DNA from: Orobanche coerulescens
Lineage: Eukaryota > Streptophyta > Magnoliopsida > Lamiales > Orobanchaceae
Assembly: GCA_033398695.1 (NCBI GenBank)
Contig: CM065805.1
Coordinates: 77,680,762-77,744,761, forward strand
Direction of reading: 5' to 3'
Length of the DNA: 64,000 bases
Below the pieces are notes generated by a model. It searched no databases and was not told the DNA's origin. It saw only the letters and a list, made by a program, of their open reading frames with translations. Each line of letters opens with the position of its first letter. The stretch's first letter is position 1. The position numbers and the translations under genes were made by a program. Of the stretch, positions 9,815 through 21,485 are shown one piece after another.

Positions 9815-11266
9815 ACGTGGAACATGGATACAGGTGCTTCTTCCCATTTAAATTCCAATGCAAGTAATTTAAGTACACTTTTTAACACGCGCTTATTCCC
9901 ATCTGTACACGTTGCCGACGGGAATTCTATTCCCGTCACCAACACTGGCCATAACATTATTCCATCATTTCATCGCCCATTTCATTTACATAATGTTCTT
10001 GTCACACCCAATATAATTAAAAATCTCATTTCAGTCCATCAATTTACTAGAGATAATAATTGTACAATTGAATTTGATGCCTTTGGTTTTTCTGTGAATG
10101 ACTTCTGGACTCGCCATATCCTCCTTCGATGTGATAGCTCCGGTGATCTCTATCTCGTCACCAAACCGCGGACTACTCCTACCGCTCTTCTCTCCACAAA
10201 CTCCTCCACATGGCACCAACGCCTCGGTCATCCCGGTGATGAAGTGATACGGTCTCTTGCTTCTCGTCACTTTATTTCGTGTAATAAAGAAAAGTCTCCT
10301 CATGTTTGTCACGCATGCCAACTTGGCAAACATGTGAAGCTTCCTTTTCATAGTCCCAAGTCTATTGTTAAACATTGCTCTGATATTATTCATTCCAATT
10401 TATGGACATCTCCTATTACTAGTAAAAGTGGTTTCAAATATTACGTATTATTTTTTGATCACTTCTCTCATTACTTATGGATTTACCCACTTCGAAATAA
10501 ATCTGACATGCTTGATAAATTTCTGCATTTTCGTAATTATGTTAAGAACCAATTTCAATGCGAAATAAAAAGTTTCCAATGTGACCATGGCGGTGAGTTC
10601 GATAATAACTGCTTACATAACCTTTTTGCTAAACACGGCATCACATTTAGATTCTCTTGCCCAAAAACCTCTCAACAAAACGGAAAAGCGGAACGCATGA
10701 TTAGAACCATCAACAATGTCATTCGTATGCTCCTGTTTCAAGCCCACCTTCCCCCCACCTTTTGGGTCGAGGCTCTACATATGGCCGCTTATCTCCTCAA
10801 CCTTTTACCCTCTACATCCATCAACAACGAAATTCCCTACACTCGACTGTTTCACAAAACACCCGACTACTCCAACCTACGTATCTTTGGCTGCCTTTGC
10901 TACCCTCACCTTCACTCACCACATAAACTTACCCCACGCGAAACACCTTGCATTTTCTTGGGCTATCCCGCCTATCACCGTGGTTTTCGATGCCTTGACC
11001 TTGAAACAAACAAAATTTCACTTTCCTGCCACGTCACTTTTGACGAAACTCAATTCCCCTACCGCTCAATGACACCCAATTCCCCACCTTCCTACACCTT
11101 CTTAGACACTACTATACTCACTCAACCTCTTACCTCAACTCCATTACAAACCGAACCACATACACACACTGAACCCACCACACCTGCCAGCCCAACTCCC
11201 ATCAATACACCACAACCCAACATCCCCCTACCAGAACCGCCAAATCCACCATCTCCAAACCCATAG
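9815..11266 (+). pseudogene. K1 protease and integrase
   Basis: Open from the A1 duplication to TAG 11264-11266. The protease motif is WNMDTGASSHL (9817 on), with the catalytic DTG present. A GAG-pre-integrase zinc site follows with WHQRLGHP and CHACQLGKH (about 10210-10330). The integrase core then has IHSNLW, QCDHGGEF and QQNGKAER. The first acidic residue (normally HSDLW) is Asn, codon AAT at 10397-10399, while the second Asp and the Glu remain, so the integrase should be inactive. The C-terminal linker is Pro/Thr-rich. The TAG is in frame with the reverse transcriptase that follows. Confidence 0.85.
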
Positions 11267-12886
11267 CCTCCCAACGAACAACCCCGTACTCACCGGATGG
11301 TCACTCGGTCGCAATCAGGCATTGTCAAACCCATTGACCGTCTCTCCCTTCACACTACTTCTATCTCACCACTACCTAAATATCCATTCCTCGCTCTCCA
11401 AAACCCTCATTGGAATAATGCTATGCATGATGAGTATAATGCGTTAGTTAAAAATGGTACTTGGATTCTTGTACCATGGCCCATTGGTATTAATTTGGTT
11501 CGATCTATGTGGCTGTTTAAGCGTAAATTTCATGTTGATGGATCTCTGAGTCACTATAAGGCGCGTTTGGTTGCCAATGGTAGTAGTCAGCAACTTGGTA
11601 TTGACTGTGACGAGACTTTCAGCCTAGTGGTCAAGCCAGCCACCATCCGCACAGTCCTCAGTCTTGCGGTAACTCGTAAGTGGCCCATTCACCAGCTTGA
11701 TGTTAAGAATGCCTTTCTTAATGGGGATTTATCTGAGACTGTATATATGCACCAACCACCAGGATTTGTGTTCCCCCGGTACCCCCATCATGTATGCCTT
11801 CTGCAGAAGTCTTTATATGGTCTGAAACAGGCACCCCGTGCTTGGTTTCAGCAATTTGCAGGTTATGCCACTCGTGTTGGATTTTACCATAGTCGTTGTG
11901 ACTCTTCTCTATTTATCCTTCGTCAGGGATCTCAGGTTGCTTATTTACTTATCTATGTGGATGACATTATTCTTACAGCTTCTTTTACAGCTTTGCTACA
12001 GTAAGTCATTGCTTCTCTACACAGTGAGTTTGACATGACTGCCCTCGGGGCACTTAATTATTTTCTTGGTATTTCTGCTACCCGCCACTCTACAGGGTTG
12101 TTTCTGTCCCAGAAGAAGTATGCTATTGAGCTTCTTGAGCATGCTCACATGACTAACTGTAACCCTTCAAGAACACCAGTTGATACGGACTCCAAACTGG
12201 GTCCCGAAGGTGTTCCAGTTCAGGACCCCACTTTATATCACAGTCTTGCAGGTGGTCTTCAGTATCTCACATTCACTAGACCAGATATATCCTATGCAGT
12301 GCAACAGATTATTCTCTACATACATGACCCTCGTGAACCTCATTGTGCTACCCTTAAGTGTATCCTTTGCTATTTCGTGGAACTCTGGATTTTGGATTTC
12401 ACTTGTACTCTTGTACTACCACCTCTCTTGTTGGATATACAGTTGCGGATTAAGCAGGCTATCCTTCGACAAGACGGTCTACTTTAGGTTACTGTGTCTT
12501 TTTGGGAGACAATCTCCTGTCTTGATCTTCTAAGCGCCAGCAGACTATCTCCCGTTCCAGTGCTGAGGCTGAATACCGGGACGTTGCTAATGTCATCGCT
12601 GAGACTGCATGCTTCGCAACCTCCTACGAGATTGTCTACTGTGACAATTTTAGTGCCATATATAGGTCCGCCAATCCAGTTCAACATCAACGGACTAAAC
12701 ATATTGAGATCGACATACATTTTGTCGGTGACATGGTTACTGCTGGTCAGGTTCGAGTTCTCCATGTGCCCTCCCACTATCAGTACGCCAATATCTTCAC
12801 CAAGGGTCTTCCTTCAGCATTATTTGAAGAGTTCCTATCCAGTTTGAGCATCCGGCTTCCTCCCGCTCCAACTGCGGGGGAGTATT
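11267..12886 (+). pseudogene. K1 reverse transcriptase and RNase H
   Basis: In frame after the TAG. The reverse transcriptase reads from about 11400 with MWLFKRKFHVDGSL, YKARLVANG, HQLDVKNAFLNG and YVDDII (about 11958), the Copia arrangement with the catalytic aspartates kept. TAA at 12002-12004 interrupts it and the same frame resumes with ALGALNYFLGI. After about 12370 the frame is lost; RNase H pieces follow in shifting frames, including SSAEAEYR, YCDNFSA and the C-terminal FTKGLPS near 12800. This would copy the element RNA into DNA; at least two nonsense and two shift mutations make it non-functional. Confidence 0.85.
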
Positions 12887-13028
12887 AGTCGATTGTATTT
12901 ATGCCCGAATGGCTTTCATTGTTTTTAGGCCTAGCCCACTTGTAACCTTTTCTAGAATCATCTCATGTAACCTATATATGTGTATCATGTTTATGGAATG
13001 AAGCAATCAAGCATTATACCATTCAATA
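12883..13028 (+). repeat. K1 3' LTR
   Basis: 146 bp, TATTAGTCG to CATTCAATA, after the polypurine tract CTGCGGGGGAG (12872-12882) and before the GAGAT duplication (13029-13033). Confidence 0.88.
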
Positions 13029-13033
13029 GAGAT

Positions 13034-14097
13034 CCAATCGTGCGGGTCTGACGAGGCCTACGATGACACATGACACAGGTTCATGAAGTCAGGACACAAT
13101 ACGTCCAACCATACGGGTTCGATGGGACCTACAGTGACACGTGACACAGGTTCATGGGGTCAGGACTGGTTGTTGTGATTGATATGTTTGATTCCAACCG
13201 TGCGGGTTTGGCGGAACTTATTGGTGGCACGTGACACAGGTTCACGGGGTCAGGACTGTTTATTGTGATTGATATGTTTGATTCCTTCCATACGGGTTGT
13301 CGAAGAGACTCGTGGCAGGAGATCATGGAGTCATGATTATGTTTTGATAAATCAAAGTTTTGAAAGAAAGTTTTTGAGAAAAGAATGTTGGGCCGATCCC
13401 CACGAAATTGGGGAAATATTTTCGTACTGTAAATTATTGATATACGGATTGAGATTTGGGCTAAGTCCCTAAGATTTCTGAAAAGGTCTTGAAATCCAGG
13501 ACTCGAGGTCCTAAAGGCTTTGTGTTTCTAAAGTTTTCCTGAGACAATGATTTTATTTTGAAATGTTTCATAGCTTGTTTTATTTTACTAAAACCTCTCG
13601 GGAATGTTTTGGTAGTTTATGGTCGTATCTGATTCGTGGTTACTATTTGCTTGTTACATTTTGTATAGCATGATACTTGTACTAGCCATTCAAATGCTAA
13701 CCCGTTAAATGGGGAAACTGCTTTTCATGCATTTCAGGTATACTCTGTTCGAGGGAGCAGTCACAGGATCGACACGTAAGATAATGAGCTACGATAGTAA
13801 TCAAGAGTGAGATTTAGGTTTGGTTTTGTCGTGCTGTCAAGTTGTAATTAGTCTTCCGCTGTACTGCATTTCTACCCCTGCGTGGGTGTTGTTGTAAAGA
13901 GTTATTTTTATTTAATTGAGTTGTGAGACCTCATCGGTCTATGAAGTTTACGTGTATTTGCCCTTAACGGTTTGTTTTTTTTATTGTTTGATCCGTAGGG
14001 TCAAGCCTTTGGTCATTTTGTGATGTTTAGCCTGGTAGGTCCTCGTGGTAAGGGTCTACGGCGTGTAATATTCCCATGTGGATTTGAGGGTGTTACA
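13034..14097 (+). repeat. G1 5' LTR, right part, with internal tandem units
   Basis: Continues the LTR broken at 3821 and ends GGGTGTTACA. From 13034 to about 13330 it holds imperfect units of roughly 75-90 bp, each with CGGGT(T/C), CCTACGATGACACGTGACACAGG and GGGGTCAGGAC wording in variants; one more unit sits before the K1 insertion (about 3742-3810). The same series is at 18150-18312 and 24307-24545 in the other LTR. Confidence 0.8.
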
Positions 14098-15398
14098 TTT
14101 ATGGTATCATATCTTAGGTTGTGAAAACCTAGGCGGTAGGGTTGAGTCGAGTCGTGATTTGTCGAGTCATTTTTTGTCGGGTCATCTGAGTTGTCCAGTT
14201 ATCCGAGTTGCACGATGGTACAATATGTCGTCTAAGTTTTTGGTTGAGATTACTATCGTGGGCGGCCATCATCTTCATGCGACCTGTGAATGTAAGTCTC
14301 CTCATTTATGTGAGATATTTATGCTTTATAATTTCGATTATGTACATGTCATAAAACCCATGTTTGATACATGTGATATACCACTTGTGTAGTGAGTGTG
14401 ATGTATTGATGGTTTGGACACTGAGTGGTGCAGTATGATGTGAAAACTGTGAACCTTGATGTGTTCCGGGCAATGTATCGATGACAGAGTTTGTTGAAAA
14501 ACTTGGATGGATGGTTTTGACGTGTGTATTAACTTGGTGGCCACAACTTGTATTTGATAGGATTGGTGATCCTGTTTGCCGCTTGTGCATGTGGTTTTAA
14601 ATCCAGTTGTTTTTGAATAGTTGTAATTATGTCCACTGCGTGTTGGTTTGAAAATGGTTTTCTGAAAGATTTCTTGGGCTTGAGTATGTTTGAGGAAAAA
14701 AATCGATTTTTGAAAATATTTTGATGGTGTGGGTAAACAACGGTTTAAAATGGATTTTGACATTGGTTGAACTTTGACGAGCTGGTCATGTATTTTCAAA
14801 TAACACCTTCAAACAGTTTTTTAAAGATGTGTTTTAAAGTATTTCGGACATTGTAAAGTATTATCTCATTTTTGGAAATGTTGAAAGGATTTTGGAAAAA
14901 TTTTGATTTGCAAAACGACTTTATTTTCAGAATTGAGAACATTCGATGTATTCGTGTGTTGAGGTTTTGTCATTGCAACAAGCTTGTTATGTTGTTATGA
15001 TCGTCGGAGAATTTTGCAGTGATTCTAAGTGTCGGGATACGTTGTTAGAAATCGATCCTTAACCTTCGGAGCCGTTTTGAGGCTGTTGAGTTAATGCTGC
15101 TGTCCTACAGCTAGTGGTTACGGCCGCAGGCTTGTGACTGTCACGGCCGTAATCTTGTTGTTACAGCTGTATCTGTGCTCTGTATCGGTCGTTGGATTTT
15201 TGTCATATGGCCCATCAGTGGCGACCGTAAACTTTATTAATTGTAGCAGTAATGTTTGTACTCAGTTGCTTATCCTATATGGATATTATTGTTGTGTTAT
15301 TAATTGTTGCCATTTATTGTATGTGCATTGTGGAATTAGTTGGGTGAGTCAATTATGTGATGTTATGCTTCCTTGCATTGAGTAATTATTTGTTCACT
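14098..15398 (+). other. G1 primer site and long untranslated leader
   Basis: TGGTATCATATC at 14102-14113 is a mutated tRNA-Met primer site (usual TGGTATCAGAGC). The following 1.3 kb has no supported gene. At 15118-15172 lie three degenerate copies of a palindrome like TTACGGCCGTAA, 20-23 bp apart, the motif that forms the array in the U3 of G2 at 45242-45543. Confidence 0.65.
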
Positions 15399-16520
15399 AT
15401 GCCGAGAGGCCGAGGCGGAGGACGTGTACATGGTCGTAGACGTAATCAGGAGCATGAGAAGGCGACTCGCTCGTTGTCGAGTGCGAATCAGCTTAGTACA
15501 GATGGTCGGGATGACCAGTCACGTGATCAGGAGCAATCAGCTGGAGGTAATGTTGATGTTGGCGCCACCACCATCCTTCGTCAGGTGGGTGATCAGTTGG
15601 CGCAGATGAATCAAGCAGTGCACCGGAATGAGGCCCTCGAGGGGGATAATGGAGCTAGTAGGTGGTTACGAGATGTGATGAAAATGTATCCGCCTCATTT
15701 TGCGAGATCATCTGACTTGTTAGGTTGGGAGAACTAGATCTTCCAGTTAGGAAGAATATTTGATGCTGTTGCATGTCCCGATGAGAGGAGAGTACCTATT
15801 GCTCATTATCTTCTTGATAAAGAAGCCGCAGACTGGTGTCAAGCCGTAGCGCCTACAAATCGTACATCTACGTGGGCTGAGTTTAAGACGGTCATGGAGG
15901 CAGAGTATTGCCTGTTGCCTGTCCGTGAACGCAGGATCGTTGAGTTTTTCTCGGCTATGCCCCAGGATGTGTCGATATCCAAGGCGATAGTCAATTATAA
16001 TCAGTAGCTGAGTTATATCCGTGACCAAGTGAGAAGTGAAGAAGACAAGATCTGATACTTCAATATGCGCATGAAACCCTATATCCGTGAGAGTATGGCT
16101 CCAATAATGCGTACCACTTTGAAAGAGTATCAGGATCGAGCTTTATCCATCGCGATGGCTGTTTTTGTGTCAGAGGCTAGTTCGGGAAGTAAGAGACAGA
16201 AGACCTCGAGTAACTTTTCTATAGGTCAGAGAAGTGATTTCTGTGAGCTTGTTACTTTGCATTATCCTCCTGGGAAGACTTCTCGCTCGTTTGATCCATC
16301 TAACCGTATTACTCCGGTGGCGAGTAAGGTGGGCTGTACAAATATGTGTTTCAACTATAGCCGTGTGGGTCATACTCGGAAGAATTATCGCCCGCCGCAG
16401 GTTAATTGTTTCAAGTGTGGTCATTTGGGACACCAAGCGGTGCATTGCGAGTCTGTCATTGAGATGTTCGGGGACCGGAGTCCCGCTCATACTCGTGGAG
16501 GACCCAGTAGTGCCCAGTAA
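15399..16520 (+). pseudogene. G1 gag (nucleocapsid with two zinc knuckles)
   Basis: The start MPRGRGGGRVHGRR at 15399 is the usual basic gag beginning. The core (VMKMYPPHF, RRVPIAHYLL, ADWCQAVAP, WAEFKTVMEAEY) parallels G2 residue for residue (VMKMNPPRF, KRVPIAHYL, ASDWWRAVK, WEEFKELMEAQY). One frame runs to TAA-ended 16520 with three in-frame stops: TAG 15735-15737, TAG 16005-16007 and TGA 16053-16055. Two zinc knuckles follow: the first (16347-16388) has lost two Cys (CFNYSRVGHTRKNY), while the second is whole (CFKCGHLGHQAVHC). The protein would coat element RNA. No frameshift is visible, so decay has been by nonsense mutation. About 135 bp separates it from the 3' LTR. Confidence 0.82.
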
Positions 16521-16644
16521 TGTTATTGCGTGTTATATTATAGGTTATGTCTCGTGTGGAGAATTATTTTTGTTGCTTGAATGATTTTGTCTTTTTGATG
16601 TCGTTTTGATATTTTTGTTTAAGTTTCAGGACGAAACTTATTTT

Positions 16645-18312
16645 TAATGGGGGAGAAGGTAATACCCGAGATTTTCGTTCTGGTTATTTTGATTTTTTTT
16701 TTCTTTTTAGACCGGATATTTCTCGATTGACGAGCGTTGGTATCATTTTCTCGTTGACTGATTTTGTGTTTATGGGGTCGTATGTGGTGATTTGTTTCAT
16801 GATATTTTCATTTCAGATCAATGATGTTGTCCGCGAGCGTTTCGTCGTGTTCGTTCTGTGCATTTTCGGAAACTTGATTCGTCAAGTCATGGTGGCTGGG
16901 CAGTGGCCAGCCAGGTGCGACACGAACCGGCCAGGTGCGCACGAGCAGGGCGCACGATACGGTGCTCGTGCGGCCCTGACTACACGCGCACGAGAGGCTG
17001 CTCGTGCTCAGTGCTCGTGCGTCTTGGCAGAATCCTGGCATTGGCACGCACGACCTGGTGCACGACCGACCGCTCGTGCGTGTCTTCTCGTGTGTCGCCG
17101 ATTAGTATAAATATGATCGGGCAGACGATTTCTTCACCCACTTTTTCACCCAATTCATCTCCTCTGCGGCCAAAACTTGGAGAACACGAAGCCATGGTGT
17201 TAACCTCTCAATCCACGAGGTTCTTAAGTTTCTAACGCCGATTAGTCGTCCCATAACCTCCTTCGATCGACCGAATCAAGGTTAGATTTTAAAAAAATCT
17301 AGTTTTGGGGAAATTGGGGACTTTGTTTGATTTCATCCGTTCTATTCGAATTAACCTATATTGTGATGGATTATTGATTATTAAGTTGTATTCTACCAAT
17401 TTCCTTGTTGTCCCATGGTTTTATTACTAAGGATTCGTCGTTTTGTTGAGTTCCTAATCGACGCCTTGAAGTTGTCTGGTAGAATGTCATAGTGGGGGAT
17501 TTAGGTGTTTTACGATTATTTTTATTCGTGTGATCGTTGCTTGAATGATGATATGATAATAGGGTGATGCGAATTCTCACAATCCCGTATCATAGGGTCT
17601 AGTTCCTTGCGAAGAGCTTATGTTGAACCCTTCCATTCGTCGTCTTTGTCGAGGTTTAATAGTAATTGTGTTTTCGTTGTTTCCACCGGAGGATTGTAGG
17701 TGTTCGAGGTTTCCCGGTGGTGCTGTATTCGATGGAGTTTCAGTATCAATTATTGAGGCAAGTATCTTGCTTATACAATTTTTGTCTTGTGAATAGAGAT
17801 TACGTGTAAGGTTTACGATGATTGATTTGCCTCCGTGAATATATATTTCATATGTAAAAAATGAACTATTTATACTAATTACTTCGTGTTGGTTGTGTTG
17901 TGCTTGATTGTTCATAATTAAGGAACTATTATGGTTGTGATGATTGTGTCGGATTGATTTTACGCTTGGACATTTATTGTGTTTTATGATGATTATGGAA
18001 TAGTCGACTGTGTATTGTCCGTGATGATGGTTGAAATGTCGAAATCGTGCTATGTGTGCGGGTTGTGTGAAGTTGTGATAATCAATGTGATTGAATGATC
18101 ATGAACGTGTTGGTATAATGTGAATATGAATGTTGTGTGCTGTATTGCTAAGTTCACTCGTGTGGGTTCGACGCAGCCTACAAGGATTCATGGCATAGGT
18201 CCATGGGATCAGAACTTAGTATGTGGTGCTGAGATCCAATCGTACGGGTCTGACAAGGCCTACGATGACACATGACACATGTTCATGGAGTCAGGACACA
18301 GTACGTCTAACC
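16645..18312 (+). repeat. G1 polypurine tract and 3' LTR, left part
   Basis: The purine tract AATGGGGGAGAAG leads into the LTR at 16658, whose first base is G instead of T (GGTAATACCC). The TATA box is at 17106-17113 after seven CTCGTG/CACGAG motifs. It is interrupted at 18312 by K2. Confidence 0.85.
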
Positions 18313-19796
18313 TGTTGGAAGTGAAAACGCAGCGGAAGCGAAGTTTGGGAAATTTGGTAATCACGTTTTACGCATCCACAAGCATAAGATCTATTTAGGC
18401 ATGCTAATTAATTAATTAATAAGACTAATAAGCAATTTAAATATCATTTATTATTTATTAAATAAATATGTCCGTTATATAAATATCCTAATCTAGATCT
18501 AAAAGATCATAGGATATTACCTTTGAAGCGAATTGGTTGCTTTCGTCTTGATCACCTTGTATTTCCACCTTTAGATCTTCTAGAGTATAATCCGCCTTAA
18601 CCCGGACGTTGTGTGGGCAACGAGCTACCGGATCTTTCTTGGACAACTATGGGATCGGACGAAATTTTATCCCTCACAATTCTCGATTTTCTTTTCTTCA
18701 AGTAATTCCGATATGTAGCAAGAATTAAAGTGTTCTCTCAATTGTGGAATCAAAGACACAAGTCAAGATCCACAATTAAACACTTAGAAGAAAAAAACGA
18801 AATTTCATGTGTATGAATAATGCTAAATCGGACAACACCCATAAGTCCTATATATAGGCTCTTGGACTACTACTAGGGATCTTAAGGAGGATTATGGATG
18901 GACTCCCATAAATTCATCTTACCTTATTAGGACTCTTCCTAATATAATGAATCTATTAATATCAACTTAGTCCATTGAAAGGTTGATATTGCATTTCCTA
19001 CTAAAATCCCAAATTACGAAATTGGGCTCCTTATTAAATATATTATTTCTCGTGTTTAAGATATCGAATGTCCATTAATTAATTATAAGCTACTGACAGC
19101 TTTAATTAATTAATATCTTATCCAAGAGTAGTACCACTCGAACCTTATTATATCGGAATTAAATCCACCTGCAGGGTTTAATATAATAATCATTATCGAT
19201 CTCCTCAAGGGGACATCATCAACCCGCACGAGCCGGGACATGATTTCTAATAATAATAATAACTGTCGTATAAATAATATTATTGCCCAAGATACGAGGC
19301 TTATTGAGTCGATCATTTTGACTCACACCCATGGTAAATCAAAGTCATAAGTATTATAAATACACAATTAAATATTATATACTTAGAATTTGGAAATAAT
19401 AATTATCCGAGATTTACGTTCTTCTTACAGTCAGTACAGAAGACACTATCTCACCTCAATCTAGTTCAACGTATGCAAATAGGCTAATGCATGCTAATAG
19501 TCAAGACCAACTACTCTCAAGCATACACTACAACCTTTTATATAATTTGTCTAATAATTATATAGGTTGTGAACTATTATATTATTTTATAAGGCACCGA
19601 TAATGTGATATTCCGTGTGATACCAAGACACCACATTATCTACAATATAAAATAATTAGACATTTCATTTGCATAACCATAACGTGAATAAATATGCAAA
19701 ACATGTGATTAAATATAATTAATATTCTCATAGGTAGTAACAGGAAAATTAGGTAATACAAGCATAAAGTATGTTTTGCAGTATACAATCCTAACA
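18313..19796 (-). repeat. K2 3' LTR (element orientation minus)
   Basis: 1484 bp, the same length as its partner at 22823-24306. In the first 220 bp I compared, about one base in twenty differs, so the insertion is not recent. Confidence 0.9.
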
Positions 19797-19998
19797 ATCT
19801 CCCACTTATACTCAAAGCATGCTTTTAAGTATACTACTCTATTACATAGTCTCTCATTTCTCCTTATACTCAAAGCAAAGCTGCCATACACCGTAATCCC
19901 ATTCCTTCCACATGCCTTTCAAAAAATTTTGAGGGTAGGACTTTTGTGAAAGGGTCAGCAAGATTATCTTCCATTGCAACCCAGGCTACAACTACGTC

Positions 19999-21203
19999 TC
20001 ATTCCTTTACGAAGTGTCGTATGATGTGGTACTTGCAGTTGATATGTTTACTTGCCTTGTGGGCTCGTGGTTCCCTCGAATTTGCGACTGCACCAGTATT
20101 ATCACAATAAAGTGTAATACCCTCTGGCAAATCGGGAATCACATCTAAGTCCTGTAGGAAGTACTTAAGCCACACTGCCTCCTTGGCTGCCTCAGAGGCT
20201 GCCACGTACTTGGCTTCCATGGTAGAGTCCGAGATGCATTTCTGCTTCACACTCCTCCAACTAATGGCTCCACCTCCCAGGCTAAACACATAACCCGAAG
20301 TAGACTTGGACTTTTCTTTGTCCGATGAAAAATGTGAGTCGGTGTAACCCACCGGACACATGTCGTCTGATTGATATACAAGCATGTACTCCCTAGTCCT
20401 TCTCAGGTACTTGAGTATGTGCTTGACAGCAATCCAGTGTCCTGGTCCTGGGTTTGACTGATATCTAGCAGCCATGCCTACGGCATGACAGATATCTGGT
20501 CTAGTGCAAAGCATATCATACATGAGACTTCCCACAACATATGCATAAGGGACCATCTTCATGTCATCTATCTCCTTTTGTGTCTTGGGACACATATCCT
20601 TAGATAGTTGAATTCCATGTCTGTAAGGTAGAAAACCTTTCTTGGAATTCTCCATGCTAAACCACTTTAGCACTGTATCGATATAGGATGCCTGGGATAA
20701 GTACAAAATCCTTTTCTTCCGATCACGAAAGATCCTGATTCCAAGGATGTGTCATGCTTCTGCTAGGTCCTTCATATCAAACTGCTCAGATAGCCATACC
20801 CGTACGTCCAACAATTCCTTCACGTTGTTTCAAATCAGAAGGATATCGTCTACATATAGTACAAGAAACACCAACACATTTCTATTGCACAACTCTCACT
20901 CGGACATTGGACGAATCCATATGACTGGACAACTTCATCAAAACGAGTGTTCCAAGATCTAGATGCTTGCTTAAGTCCATAAATGGATCTCTTAAGCTTG
21001 CACACCAAGTGCTCTTCTCCTTCAGCAATGAATCCCTCTAGTTGGCACATATAGATTTCCTTGTCTAGACTTCCATTCAAGAATGCAGTCTTGACATTCA
21101 TTTGCCAAATCTCCAGATCCAAATGCACAGCTATAGCTAAAAGAATCCAGATTGACTTAAGCATGGCTACTGGCGAAAAGGTGTCATCATAATCGATACC
21201 CAC
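19999..21203 (-). pseudogene. K2 reverse transcriptase and RNase H
   Basis: The minus-strand reverse transcriptase begins near 21203 (YDDTFSPVAM) and continues with WQMNVKTAFLNGSLDKEI, IYGLKQASRSWN and, in a shifted frame near 20850, LYVDDILL. The conserved WQMDVKTAFL aspartate is Asn, so the first catalytic acid is lost. From 20706 down runs RNase H with YTDSHFSSDKEKSKSTSGY, STMEAKYVAASEAAKEAVWL and LYCDNTGAV, whose Asp-Glu-Asp set is intact. It ends at 19999 near the polypurine tract. The enzyme would synthesise element DNA and remove RNA; the frameshift near 20850 and the Asp change make it dead. Confidence 0.85.
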
Positions 21204-21485
21204 TTTCTGAGTGTAACCTTTTGAAACAAGCCTCTCTTTGAAGGTTTCAACCTTCCCGTCACATCCTTTCTTTCGATTGTAGGCCCATTTACTCCCAATA
21301 GCTTGTACACCATCAGGTAGCTCTAATAACTCTCACACTTGATTGGAATCCATAGATCCCATTTTTGATTCCATTGTTACTTGCCAGGAGTCAGCATCTT
21401 TATCTTGGATTGCCTCCTTGTAGGTCCAGGGATCTGATTCATCTTCGCCTGGGATTGAGTCCGAAGACTTTCTCACGCCTATGAA

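Larger units (their letters stand above)
3822..13028 (+). mobile_element. K1: degenerate Ty1/Copia element with TA...TA LTR ends
   Basis: Short LTRs of about 146 bp (3822-3967 and 12883-13028) bracket gag, protease, integrase, reverse transcriptase and RNase H in Copia order. The element sits in the 5' LTR of G1 with a GAGAT duplication at 3817-3821 and 13029-13033; removing it restores the wording of the uninterrupted 3' LTR copy near 18230. The LTRs begin TATTAG and end CAATA instead of TG...CA. A primer site TGGTATCGGGC follows the 5' LTR and a polypurine tract (CTGCGGGGGAG) precedes the 3' LTR. The body is broken by stops and frameshifts and is split by A1 at 5280-9814. Confidence 0.88.

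Noticed and set aside
15134..15385. Small hydrophobic open frame before G1 gag as an envelope-like protein
   Set aside because: It lies in the leader, is short, has no partner motif and overlaps the palindrome copies.
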